Assembly: GCA_900550235.1 (NCBI GenBank) | Contig: URRQ01000004.1 | Location: 1 to 64,000 of the forward strand | Direction: 5' to 3' | From: an uncultured Lachnospiraceae bacterium | GTDB lineage: Bacteria > Bacillota > Clostridia > Lachnospirales > Lachnospiraceae | Length of the DNA stretch: 64,000 nucleotides | Part shown: positions 16,846-25,439 of the stretch, in pieces | How positions within the stretch are numbered: the first letter of the stretch is position 1 | Layout of the letters: each line of letters begins with the position of its first letter | The notes under the pieces: model-generated | Told to the model about the DNA's origin: nothing | What the model saw: only the letters and a program-made list of their open reading frames with translations | Database searches by the model: none | Program-made: the position numbers and the translations under genes

Positions 16846-17271
16846 ATGTATGATGAATCGTATCTGAATGAAGTAGTGGAAACCCAAGGGGAATTGTTCG
16901 GAAAAGTAGATGAACACGTACCAGAAATAGACATATATGATTTTATTGAGAAATATATGAATGGTAAGACGCGAGCATACATTGATCAAGGACAGGCGTA
17001 TGTAGCAACGATGTCAGCGGCGGAACTATGGGAATATTTTCAAAAAGAGGATTCTTATATTCCAAAAGAAGGAAAAGCAATCGGGGGATTTGCTGCAGAT
17101 TGGACAGGGAGATTTTATGCGTATTATCAATGGTATTATAAGATGACAAGTAGGCAGGTAATTAAGAAGATTCCTGTTGATTTTATCGTAGCAGGTTATA
17201 GGGGGCTGCATGATTTGGAACTGGAATTGGCAGTTCAAAAAGTCCATGAACAAATTGAGAAAAGAAGATAA
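16846..17271 (+). CDS. Small conserved partner of the DUF3990 protein, unknown function
   Basis: 141 residues with no membrane segment. It has an acidic N-terminus (DESYLNEVVETQGELF), a helical middle with YIDQGQAYVATMSAAELW, and an aromatic segment near 100 (FYAYYQWYYKMTSRQVI) followed by GYRGLHDLELELAVQKV. No catalytic motif is evident. It starts 10 nt after the DUF3990 gene with a TAGGAG overlapping that gene's stop, so the two are translated together. Position, size and lack of enzymatic motifs suggest an antitoxin or specificity partner, but this is inference only. It ends 26 nt before the hsdR remnant. Confidence 0.6.
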   Translation: MYDESYLNEVVETQGELFGKVDEHVPEIDIYDFIEKYMNGKTRAYIDQGQAYVATMSAAELWEYFQKEDSYIPKEGKAIGGFAADWTGRFYAYYQWYYKMTSRQVIKKIPVDFIVAGYRGLHDLELELAVQKVHEQIEKRR

Positions 17272-17297
17272 AGGAAATGAAAGAGAGAGGATGGAAG

Positions 17298-18039
17298 ATG
17301 CCGGAGAATACAAATTTTGACTTTTTAAAACAAGATAACATATTTGAAGGATTTGCAGAGCAGGCTATCGAAGCAGAAAGAAGTCTTCAGATTTCTACAT
17401 CTACATGTGCGATTCTATGCAGACGTGCGCTTGAATTGGCGGTAAGATTTGTGTATGAGAGACTTGATGAAGTATTTACCGAGAAAAGAAAGAACGATTT
17501 ATGCGACCAGTTTTGAGGAGAAAATTCTAGATGAAAAGGAAGGAGAATCACTTCGTTTTGGCAATGACTTGCAAAACTATAAGAAACGAGTAGAATCCTA
17601 TTTGAAAGAACATCAAGATAATTTGGCTGTTTATAAATTGAGAACAAATAAGCAATTGACAGGAACGGATTTGAAAGAACTGGAACGTATCTTGTGGACA
17701 GAATTGGGAACAAAAGAAGAGTATAGGAAAGAATATGGGGATACTCCGATAGGAAAACTTGTCCGAAGAATTGTGGGAACGGATCGAGCAGCTGTAAATG
17801 AAGCGTTTAGTGAATTTCTAACAGAGGAAAAGTTGAATGTAAATCAGCTTCGATTTGTGAATTTGATTGTAGATTATATCGTAGTGAATGGAAATGTGGA
17901 AGACAACACGGTCTTTACAATGGAACCTTTTAAAAGCGCGGGAAGCATCACTTCGATTTTTAAAAACAATCTTTCTACAGCTAGTCGTATATTAAAAGTA
18001 GTAGAAGAAATTCGCAAAAATTCAGAAGGAATTGCATAA
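17298..18039 (+). pseudogene. hsdR remnant: N-terminus fused out of frame to C-terminus
   Basis: The first frame (from ATG 17298) gives an N-terminus NFDFLKQDNIFEGFAEQAIE and CRRALELAVRFVYE, typical of the DUF4145-like start of Lachnospiraceae HsdR. It breaks down after about residue 55 and stops at 17516. The +1 frame, open from about 17449, begins MRDLMKYLPRKERTIYATSF and runs to TAA 18039 with ILWTELGTKEEY and RFVNLIVDYIVVNG, the C-terminal domain of type I restriction endonucleases. The whole nuclease and helicase middle is missing and the join, near 17450-17460, is out of frame. No restriction activity is possible. It marks the right edge of the lost type I locus. Confidence 0.8.
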
Positions 18040-18069
18040 GAAGGGGGGCGTTGCCCCCTTCAGTTTTTT
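18040..18069. terminator. Terminator between hsdR remnant and the helicase gene
   Basis: GAAGGGGG (18040-18047) pairs with CCCCCTTC (18054-18061), followed by a T8 run. It can serve the plus strand strongly and also lies at the 3' end of the minus-strand helicase gene. Confidence 0.75.
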
Positions 18070-20763
18070 TTATTCCAATTTCCCTTTCACTTTTTTCTTC
18101 CGGTCAAAGATCCGTTCATTTCTGCTTCCAAAAGCTTTTGCTCTTGCTTTTAGAAGAAGCTTCCGCCCTTCTGCATTTCGAGTATAGATCAGATTGTATA
18201 CGCCGATATAAGGTTTTAGACATTCTTGAAAAAGCGCCGCATCTTCTTTAGTCCGGGCAAACATTGTGGGTACGCAATAGAAGTTTGCCATGGTCAAGCG
18301 TCCTTTTTTCGAATGGAGCAAATACCTTTGGTTATCTACCGACGCTAACATTTCTTCCAGACATTCTGCAAATAGATTCTTTTCTCGCACTGTTCCGCCA
18401 GTTAGATAGGCGTGATAGAAACAACCATCTTCTTCTTCCAATTCGACGCGACAATCCGATATAAGCTGTCCCTTCTGTCTTAAAGCATCTACGATGCCTC
18501 GTCCCATGAGTTTTAGTCTTTTCAAAGGACTTAGGGCACGGACAAGTTTCTGTATACAAAAGGTTAGTCCTAATACGATTAATAGTGAAACAATGAAAAA
18601 ATGCCAATTGTTTTCTTGCCCATTTGTTCTGGCGGCTGCCCGAATATATGTATTGGCGAATTGTAATGCGACGAGAATTACGATCAATCCGGTTGCATTG
18701 ATAAAGTAAGCGCCGCTTTTCAAGAAACCGCCATCCATTTTACAATCTTCTACGGTCTCCATTTTATCGTATAAGAACACAGCTTCTTTCCATTGTGAAA
18801 AAAGAGCTTCTCGATTTCTGGATTTTTCGATCATCTGTGCATTTATTTCTTCAATATGACGTTTATTATATGGTTCGTGAATAATGCTTAGGCGTTCGAT
18901 TCCGTTTTCGATAGAAGAACCGTCATAGCTGATGCCGAAGAATCCCTCCATACGTCGTTTCAATGTATAATAATCTTCAGAAAGTTCCGGGTTTTGGATT
19001 CCCAGCAACTTCTTTTCCTTTTGTTCTCCTTTATGGGATAGGCATACCAAATGCCAGATGTTACTTGTTTTCGTTGGATTGCCGTTCATGATTCGTATTG
19101 CCCGGCCTCGCATTTGATTGCTTAATACGTAGGAGCCAACAAAGCTTGCGAGGATAAGAGAATTGATACACGGCGAATCCCACCCTTCTCCAAGAAGAGA
19201 TTTGGTGCCGATGAGGATCTCTATTTCGCCCATTCCAAAAAGCTGTGTAATCATTTGGGCATAGGCATGGATTTTCCCTTGAATTTTCACCTCACTATAG
19301 CCTAGCGGTTGGCCGGTCATATCATATAATGGTGTGGTTTTAATCTCATCTGAACAGCCTTGCTGTATAGCTGCTTGTTTTAGAGACGGAATTGCTGAAT
19401 CGGGAATAATAATCAGACTTCCACATAGAATACCAGTTTTCCAATCTCTGTTTTCCCTTCTTAAAAGTTCGAAGATAGGAAGTACCCCTATGGTATCCAG
19501 GTTCTTTCCGGGATTGCCAAGTGTGGATTTATATTCTTTCCGGATATAGTCTGTAAGAATTAACATTCTTAGATCTTTTCCTATGTTGTCGTATTCTGCG
19601 TGAGCGATTTGACGGATACTTTCGAGTTTTCCTGTACTGTTGATCAGAGCTTTCTCGACTTTGCCATTTACTAAAAAACCGACCTTTTTGCGTTCTATAA
19701 GACCGGCTGCTTTTAATGATTTTATGAGTCCTTCACGATACACAGCATCACAAGAATAGCTGTTGATATCATCATAGAGGAAGCCTTGGAGCAGTATTTC
19801 CAACCATTTTTCTGACAGCTCGGGCAGTTTTTTCACCCCCAGCACTTTTAACCATTTTGAGGAGAAGGGGATGGATTTTGCCTGGCTGTAAATCAAAATG
19901 GCTGACAGATATTCCGGATTTTCCAGCATGGCATCAACGGTTCCATCATAATCGGATAGCGCCGGATGGGTTCCTATGGCTTTCGCAAGATCGGTATCGC
20001 TGAGAAGTTGTTCAAACATTCCTTCTGCTTTGTTTCGGAAACTATCGATCATTTCCTGTTCTTCCTTGGAGGGATAGTTAAAATATACATAGTCCTGATG
20101 CGGGCATAAACTTCCTTCTCGCACGAGCTCCGGAACTGCGATTTCTTCATCTACCGGTCCGCACATGTTGCAGTATCTTTCCCATTGAGCAGGGGTAGAA
20201 TCATATGGTGGTGTGGCTGTCAAAGAGATGACAACAACATCGTTCATTTCTTTCATAAATGTTTCCAGCGCTTTCCACCACTCGTTTTTTAGATGATGGC
20301 ATTCATCTAGACAGATGATGCCTATTCCGGCTTCTTTTACCGCTTTTACCAATTCAAAATCTGCAAAATTCACATCTTCTTTATAGTCGGAATCTTCCTC
20401 TTCTTCTGTTCCTTGATATTGCGTCATACCACAAAAAAGAGTTTGATAAGTAATGGAGGTAAGTAGTTTTGGCTTACGGATATTATTAGATAGATACGTC
20501 TCCGCGCAAAGGCCGTCGTTTAAAAATCCATGTTCGATTCTTTCTAACCACTGCTGGCGAATCACGATGCGTGGAGAGAGGATTAGACAAGGTAACCCAA
20601 CTCTTCGAATCAATTCGATCCCCAGTGTAGTTTTTCCGGCTCCCGGGGCAGCTACAATGTGTATCTTCTTATCTGATAAGTAAGAATCAGATGCTTTTAA
20701 AACCCGATCTTGATAGTTTCTCCATGTTCCTTTGAATTCTAAAATGTTCTCATATACATTCAT
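18070..20763 (-). CDS. Superfamily 2 helicase with two membrane helices
   Basis: 897 residues. SF2 motifs are in order: Walker A AAPGAGKTT at 38-46, motif Ia LILSPRIVIRQQW, DECH box LDECHHLKNEWW at about 151, motif III LTATPP, then in the second RecA domain LLGEGWDSPCINS (motif V) and QMRGRAIR (motif VI). After the helicase core come two hydrophobic helices at about 687-706 and 721-742, then a soluble domain of about 150 residues ending in a basic tail. A membrane-anchored SF2 helicase is an odd architecture. No nuclease motif is visible. It starts 13 nt after DUF5721 and is probably the last gene of a MATE-DUF5721-helicase operon. The role is unknown; restriction-like helicase ancestry is plausible. 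Confidence 0.8.
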   Translation of the reverse strand: MNVYENILEFKGTWRNYQDRVLKASDSYLSDKKIHIVAAPGAGKTTLGIELIRRVGLPCLILSPRIVIRQQWLERIEHGFLNDGLCAETYLSNNIRKPKLLTSITYQTLFCGMTQYQGTEEEEDSDYKEDVNFADFELVKAVKEAGIGIICLDECHHLKNEWWKALETFMKEMNDVVVISLTATPPYDSTPAQWERYCNMCGPVDEEIAVPELVREGSLCPHQDYVYFNYPSKEEQEMIDSFRNKAEGMFEQLLSDTDLAKAIGTHPALSDYDGTVDAMLENPEYLSAILIYSQAKSIPFSSKWLKVLGVKKLPELSEKWLEILLQGFLYDDINSYSCDAVYREGLIKSLKAAGLIERKKVGFLVNGKVEKALINSTGKLESIRQIAHAEYDNIGKDLRMLILTDYIRKEYKSTLGNPGKNLDTIGVLPIFELLRRENRDWKTGILCGSLIIIPDSAIPSLKQAAIQQGCSDEIKTTPLYDMTGQPLGYSEVKIQGKIHAYAQMITQLFGMGEIEILIGTKSLLGEGWDSPCINSLILASFVGSYVLSNQMRGRAIRIMNGNPTKTSNIWHLVCLSHKGEQKEKKLLGIQNPELSEDYYTLKRRMEGFFGISYDGSSIENGIERLSIIHEPYNKRHIEEINAQMIEKSRNREALFSQWKEAVFLYDKMETVEDCKMDGGFLKSGAYFINATGLIVILVALQFANTYIRAAARTNGQENNWHFFIVSLLIVLGLTFCIQKLVRALSPLKRLKLMGRGIVDALRQKGQLISDCRVELEEEDGCFYHAYLTGGTVREKNLFAECLEEMLASVDNQRYLLHSKKGRLTMANFYCVPTMFARTKEDAALFQECLKPYIGVYNLIYTRNAEGRKLLLKARAKAFGSRNERIFDRKKKVKGKLE

Positions 20764-20776
20764 ACGGATTTCCCTC

Positions 20777-21274
20777 CTATTCCACCTCGAACATAATTTC
20801 TTTTTGTGCGAAGAATTTTTGTACCATCATATCCCATGCTTGTTCCAGCGATTTATCCAGCGTGAAAGTACGTAAGGACGTTCCGGTCACGCATTGCAGG
20901 CGATGCCCGTCATATTTCAGATTGATGTACAGTCCGTCCACATCGGAAGAGGTAAAGTTTAAACTTTGTTGAGTAAGAAGTTTTTCGATGTTGGATCTAG
21001 AAAGTCCGAACACAAATTTAAAACCAAGAGGCGTTTTCTTTCCTTTTATAAGAGAAAAACAGAATTCACGCATGTCTTTCCAAAGTGCGTGCTCTCGGTT
21101 ACCGATCGTTTTTAACTCATCAGAATCGAAAAAATCCTTTTTTAAATATCCGTCAAAGCGGAAGGTGGCGAAGGAGGTGATTTCTCCTTCAATAAATTCA
21201 AATGGGTCAAAGGTTTCGGAAAGAAGAAGCTTTGCCATACACTCTTTGACGCCGGATATATTTAATAGAATCAT
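20777..21274 (-). CDS. DUF5721 family protein
   Basis: 165 residues. It fits DUF5721, a family of Lachnospiraceae with the landmarks ITSFATFRFDGYLKKDFF, FCFSLIKGKKTPLGFKFVF and C-terminal YDGHRLQCVTGTSLRTFTLD. No catalytic motif is apparent and the function is unknown. The start is at 21274, preceded by AAGGAGG on the minus strand; its ATG overlaps the stop of the MATE gene (ATGA), so translation is coupled. The next gene downstream is the helicase. Confidence 0.75.
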   Translation of the reverse strand: MILLNISGVKECMAKLLLSETFDPFEFIEGEITSFATFRFDGYLKKDFFDSDELKTIGNREHALWKDMREFCFSLIKGKKTPLGFKFVFGLSRSNIEKLLTQQSLNFTSSDVDGLYINLKYDGHRLQCVTGTSLRTFTLDKSLEQAWDMMVQKFFAQKEIMFEVE

Positions 21275-22599
21275 ATGCTTTTCCTCCTTGTCGTTTTTCT
21301 TAAAAAGAATATTGCTACCCCGAGCGTGATGAACTCTGCCAGTGGAACGGAAGCCCATATTCCGATGATATCAAAGAAAACCGGCAGTATATAAACAAAC
21401 AGTACACTTAAGATACAGCCTCTCAAGAGGCAAAGAATCAATGAAAGGTGTGGTTTTACGGTGGATTGGAAGAATCCGATCACGAACATATTGACTCCCA
21501 TAATGGCGAATCCTATGAAGTAAGTCCGGACAGCTGTTGCGGACAGGGCGAGGATTTCCGATGTTGGATTTAGGAAGATGTAGGTAAACATGTCCGGTAC
21601 TGCAAGTCCCAGAATGGCAGGGATTGCACAGATGACGATAGCGGTCTGAAGTCCGAGACGTTTTACCGTATGGATTCTGTCGTGAAGTCCAGCACCGTAA
21701 TTGATGGAAATGATCGGTTGGGAAGCTTGATTGATTCCGTTGCACAGGCAAGTTACGACGATGGAAGTGTTGGTGATCACACCGTACATACTGACTCCGA
21801 TATCTCCTACATACTTTAAAATTTGCAGATTGAATATAAACATGACGAATCCTGCCAATACTCCCAAGAGGAAACTTGTGAATCCATTTTTGAAAATACT
21901 GATTGCATAGGACGGCAGGAGCCCCTTCCATGTGAATTTCAATCCGTTTTTCTTCGAGAAGAAATGAAGGAGCAGAATCAGGCATGTTGTGACCGAACCG
22001 ATCACGCTTGCGAGAGCTGCCCCGGCCATGCCCATATGGAAAGGAAAGACAAATACAATGTCTAAAATTATATTTAGGATTCCGCCGGTTGCCACACTGA
22101 TCATGGAGAGTTTTGGGGCGCCGTCATTTCGAACAAAAGTTTGTAAAAATGAGGAAAAGGAGAAGAATCCAAGTCCCCATAGAATAAACGGAGCATAATC
22201 CATTACATAAGGCATAGTGACGTCCGTTGCACCAAGGAAACGGGCGATATCTTCCATGAATAGAAGGAACAAGAGCATATAGATGAGGCAGGTGACGATA
22301 TTTAATAGGACAGCCATGGAAAAATAACGGCGTCCTGTTTCTATCTCTCCTCGTCCTCTTGCGATAGACATGAGGACAGAGCCGCCAACGCCGAACAGAA
22401 GTCCGGTGCCGAAGAAAATATTAAAAAGCGGAAGTACGATGTTAAGCGCCGCCATAGCATCGATACCGATTCCTTTTCCGATGATGATCGTGTCTGCCAG
22501 AACGTAGATGGATGTGACCATAGTTCCACAAATAGACGGCATAAGATAGTGAAAAAATAGTTTTTTCACAGGTTGTGTTGTAAAAGAATCTGTTTTCAT
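21271..22599 (-). CDS. MATE family efflux transporter
   Basis: 442 residues with about 12 membrane helices in two halves. The N-terminal MPSICGTMVTSIYVLADTII and the ALNIVLPLFNIFFGTGLLFG stretch are typical of the DinF/MepA branch of MATE exporters, which use Na+ or H+ gradients to expel drugs and other cations. Length is normal. Its stop overlaps the DUF5721 start. A hairpin lies in its 5' leader. The substrate is not predictable. Confidence 0.88.
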   Translation of the reverse strand: MKTDSFTTQPVKKLFFHYLMPSICGTMVTSIYVLADTIIIGKGIGIDAMAALNIVLPLFNIFFGTGLLFGVGGSVLMSIARGRGEIETGRRYFSMAVLLNIVTCLIYMLLFLLFMEDIARFLGATDVTMPYVMDYAPFILWGLGFFSFSSFLQTFVRNDGAPKLSMISVATGGILNIILDIVFVFPFHMGMAGAALASVIGSVTTCLILLLHFFSKKNGLKFTWKGLLPSYAISIFKNGFTSFLLGVLAGFVMFIFNLQILKYVGDIGVSMYGVITNTSIVVTCLCNGINQASQPIISINYGAGLHDRIHTVKRLGLQTAIVICAIPAILGLAVPDMFTYIFLNPTSEILALSATAVRTYFIGFAIMGVNMFVIGFFQSTVKPHLSLILCLLRGCILSVLFVYILPVFFDIIGIWASVPLAEFITLGVAIFFLRKTTRRKSI

Positions 22600-22615
22600 A
22601 ATTACCCCTAAATCA

Positions 22616-22646
22616 ATGCCGGTTGAGGAAGAACCGAGACCGGCAT
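22616..22646 (-). promoter_or_regulatory. Inverted repeat in the leader of the MATE gene
   Basis: ATGCCGGT (22616-22623) and ACCGGCAT (22639-22646) form a perfect 8-bp palindrome 17 nt upstream of the MATE start. It could be a repressor operator or an RNA hairpin. Confidence 0.35.
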
Positions 22647-22673
22647 GGTTTCCACTTAACTATAGCAGAAACA

Positions 22674-22702
22674 TTGACTTTTTGGAAGTAAATTAGTATC
22701 AT
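22674..22702 (+). promoter_or_regulatory. Promoter of rluF-ligA-clpX-like operon
   Basis: TTGACT (22674-22679), 17-bp spacer, TATCAT (22697-22702), 32 nt before rluF. Confidence 0.6.
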
Positions 22703-22733
22703 ATTCTTATTGCAGAAAAAGGAGCAAGTCAGA

Positions 22734-23462
22734 ATGGAAGAAATGATTCGGTTGAATAAATTCCTAAGTGAGGCGGGTGTCTGTTCTAGAAGAGAAGCAG
22801 ATCGATTGATTGAGTCAGGCAGAGTATTTGTGGATGGAAAACGTGCGGAAACGGGGATGAAAGTATCGTCGGCACAAGAGATAAAAGTAGGGAAAAAGGT
22901 TGTCAGCAAGGGGAATGAGATGGTTCTTCTTGCGGTGAATAAGCCGGTTGGTATTGTTTGTACAGAAGAGAAACGGGAGAAGAAAAATATCATTCGTTTT
23001 TTGAACTATCCAACGCGGATTACTTATATTGGAAGGTTAGATAAGGATTCAGAAGGACTTCTTTTAATGACGAACAATGGAGATATCATCAACAAGATGA
23101 TGAGGGCAGGAAATCGTCACGAAAAAGAGTATAAAGTAACTGTAGACAAACCGATTACTCCGGAGTTCATAGAGAAGATGGGGGCGGGAGTTCCGATTTT
23201 AGATACGATCACAAGACCGTGTAAAATCCGTCAGATCGGGAAATATAAATTTGATATTATTCTGACGCAAGGATTGAACCGTCAGATTAGAAGAATGTGT
23301 GAATATTTTGGATATAAAGTAACCAGATTAGAACGAATCCGTGTTATGAATATTACGCTTGGTAATCTGAAACCGGGTGAATATCGAAAAGTGACTGAGA
23401 AAGAACTGGAAGAGTTATATGAGTTGATCAAAGATTCTTCCAATGAAACAATAATTGAGTAG
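22734..23462 (+). CDS. rluF: 23S rRNA pseudouridine synthase, RluF type
   Basis: 242 residues. An N-terminal S4 RNA-binding domain (RLNKFLSEAGVCSRREADRL, residues 6-25) is followed by the RsuA-type catalytic domain with GRLDKDSEGLLL; Asp103 is the catalytic residue. The sequence EEKREKKNIIRFL and the length fit RluF, which modifies U2604 of 23S rRNA, rather than RluB or RsuA. ATG 22734 lies 9 nt after AAAAAGGAG; TTG 22710 is less likely. ligA starts 8 nt downstream. Confidence 0.88.
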   Translation: MEEMIRLNKFLSEAGVCSRREADRLIESGRVFVDGKRAETGMKVSSAQEIKVGKKVVSKGNEMVLLAVNKPVGIVCTEEKREKKNIIRFLNYPTRITYIGRLDKDSEGLLLMTNNGDIINKMMRAGNRHEKEYKVTVDKPITPEFIEKMGAGVPILDTITRPCKIRQIGKYKFDIILTQGLNRQIRRMCEYFGYKVTRLERIRVMNITLGNLKPGEYRKVTEKELEELYELIKDSSNETIIE

Positions 23463-23469
23463 GTGAAGT

Positions 23470-25428
23470 ATGGAACAAAAAAGACAGAGAATGCAGGAGT
23501 TGATCACAATCCTAAATGAAGCGGGAAAGGCGTATTATCAGAATGCGGAAGAGATTATGAGTAATCTGCAGTATGATAAGCTGTATGATGAACTTGTAGA
23601 ACTCGAAAAGGAACTTGGCGTGACACTTGCGAACAGTCCAACGGTAAATGTAGGATATGAAGTGTTGAGCGAACTCCCAAAAGAACGGCATGAAAAACCG
23701 ATGCTTTCTTTGGATAAGACAAAAGATGTGGAGCGTTTAAGGGAGTTTTTAGGAGATCAAAAAGCGTTGATTTCGTGGAAATTAGATGGTCTTACTATTG
23801 TATTGACTTATCGAGACGGAGTGTTGCAAAAAGCCGTCACACGTGGAAATGGAGAAGTGGGAGAGGTTATTACAAATAACGCCAAAGTATTTCAAAATGT
23901 GCCCCTTCATATTTCTTATAAAGGGGAATTGATTCTTCGAGGAGAAGCAGTGATCGGATATCGGGATTTTGAAAAGATCAATGCAGAGATTGAAGATGTA
24001 GATGCTAAATATAAGAATCCACGAAATTTGTGCAGCGGTTCGGTACGACAGTTGAACAATGAGATCACAGCAAAGAGAAATGTGAAATTCTTTGCGTTTT
24101 CTCTCGTAAAAGCCGATGGCGTAGAGTTTCAGAATTCTAGAAAAGAGCAGTTTGCATGGCTTGCATCACAAGGATTCGATGTAGTGGAGCATTATGAAGT
24201 GACTGCAGACAATGTGGAAGAAAAAGTTGCATTTTTCGCGAAAAAGATAGAAAAAAATGACTTTCCATCTGATGGATTAGTGTTAGTTTATGATGATATT
24301 GCCTACGGACAGTCTTTGGGAACAACTGCAAAATTCCCGAGAGATTCCTTTGCATTTAAATGGGCAGATGAGATCCGGGAGACGAAACTGTTAGAGATGG
24401 AGTGGAGTCCTTCGAGAACGGGGCTGATCAATCCGGTAGCCATCTTTGAGCCGGTAGAATTGGAAGGGACAACTGTGAGCCGTGCCAGCGTTCATAATAT
24501 CAGTATTATGGAGGAATTGGAGCTTGGAATCGGGGATCGGATTCAGGTCTATAAAGCCAATATGATCATTCCGCAGATTGCAGAGAATCTGACGAGAAGT
24601 GGAGTGAAGGACATTCCAAAGCATTGTCCGGTATGTGGAGGAGAAACGGAGATTCGGCAGGTGAATAATGCAAAATCTCTGTATTGTACAAATTCGGAGT
24701 GTCAGGCAAAACATATCAAATCCTTTGCGCTTTTTGTAAGCAGGGATGCATTGAATATTGATGGAATGTCGGAGGCTACATTGGAGAAATTCATTATGAA
24801 TGGATTGATCAAAGAGTATGCGGACATTTTTCACTTAGACCGGTATGAAGAAGAGATAAAAAGTATGGAAGGTTTTGGCGAAAAGTCTTATAATAAGATG
24901 CATGCAAGCATTGAAAAAGCAAGAACAACAACACTTCCAAAGTTGATATACAGTTTGGGAATCGCCAATATCGGGCTTGCCAATGCCAAAATAATCTGCA
25001 AAGAATTTGATTATGATATGGAAAAAATGAAAATGGCATCTCCGGAGGAATTAAGCGCTATTGATGGAGTTGGAGAAGTCATTGCAAATGCTTTTGTAGA
25101 TTATTTTAAGGATGAGCGCCATGTGAAGGAAGTGGATCGGCTGTTAAAAGAACTGATCATTCCAAAAGAGGAACGGAATACTGAAACGCAGATTTTTACG
25201 GGAATGAATTTCGTGATTACTGGAAGCGTGGAGCATTTTAAAAACAGGAATGAAGTAAAAGAAGTGATCGAGAGTAAAGGTGGAAAAGTAACAGGAAGCG
25301 TTACGAGCAAAACAAACTATCTGATTAATAATGATACCACATCAGGATCTTCGAAGAATAAGAAAGCAAGAGAGTTGGGGATTGCAATTATTTCAGAAGA
25401 AGAATTCTTGAAAATGTTAGGTGAATAG
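23470..25428 (+). CDS. ligA: NAD-dependent DNA ligase
   Basis: 652 residues. Adenylation domain with active-site Lys104 in KLDG (104-107), then the OB fold, a four-cysteine zinc finger (CPVCGG and YCTNSEC at about 385-410), helix-hairpin-helix repeats (SLGIANIGLANAK, AIDGVGEVIANAFVDYF) and a C-terminal BRCT domain (FVITGSVEHFKNRNE). Seals nicks with NAD+ during replication and repair. Normal length for the family. It follows rluF after 7 nt and precedes the ClpX-like gene by 11 nt. Confidence 0.96.
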   Translation: MEQKRQRMQELITILNEAGKAYYQNAEEIMSNLQYDKLYDELVELEKELGVTLANSPTVNVGYEVLSELPKERHEKPMLSLDKTKDVERLREFLGDQKALISWKLDGLTIVLTYRDGVLQKAVTRGNGEVGEVITNNAKVFQNVPLHISYKGELILRGEAVIGYRDFEKINAEIEDVDAKYKNPRNLCSGSVRQLNNEITAKRNVKFFAFSLVKADGVEFQNSRKEQFAWLASQGFDVVEHYEVTADNVEEKVAFFAKKIEKNDFPSDGLVLVYDDIAYGQSLGTTAKFPRDSFAFKWADEIRETKLLEMEWSPSRTGLINPVAIFEPVELEGTTVSRASVHNISIMEELELGIGDRIQVYKANMIIPQIAENLTRSGVKDIPKHCPVCGGETEIRQVNNAKSLYCTNSECQAKHIKSFALFVSRDALNIDGMSEATLEKFIMNGLIKEYADIFHLDRYEEEIKSMEGFGEKSYNKMHASIEKARTTTLPKLIYSLGIANIGLANAKIICKEFDYDMEKMKMASPEELSAIDGVGEVIANAFVDYFKDERHVKEVDRLLKELIIPKEERNTETQIFTGMNFVITGSVEHFKNRNEVKEVIESKGGKVTGSVTSKTNYLINNDTTSGSSKNKKARELGIAIISEEEFLKMLGE

Positions 25429-25439
25429 GAAGGATTACT

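Noticed and set aside
22616..22646. Riboswitch in the MATE leader
   Set aside because: Only a simple 8-bp hairpin; no conserved guanidine or other aptamer core could be recognised in the 100-bp gap.
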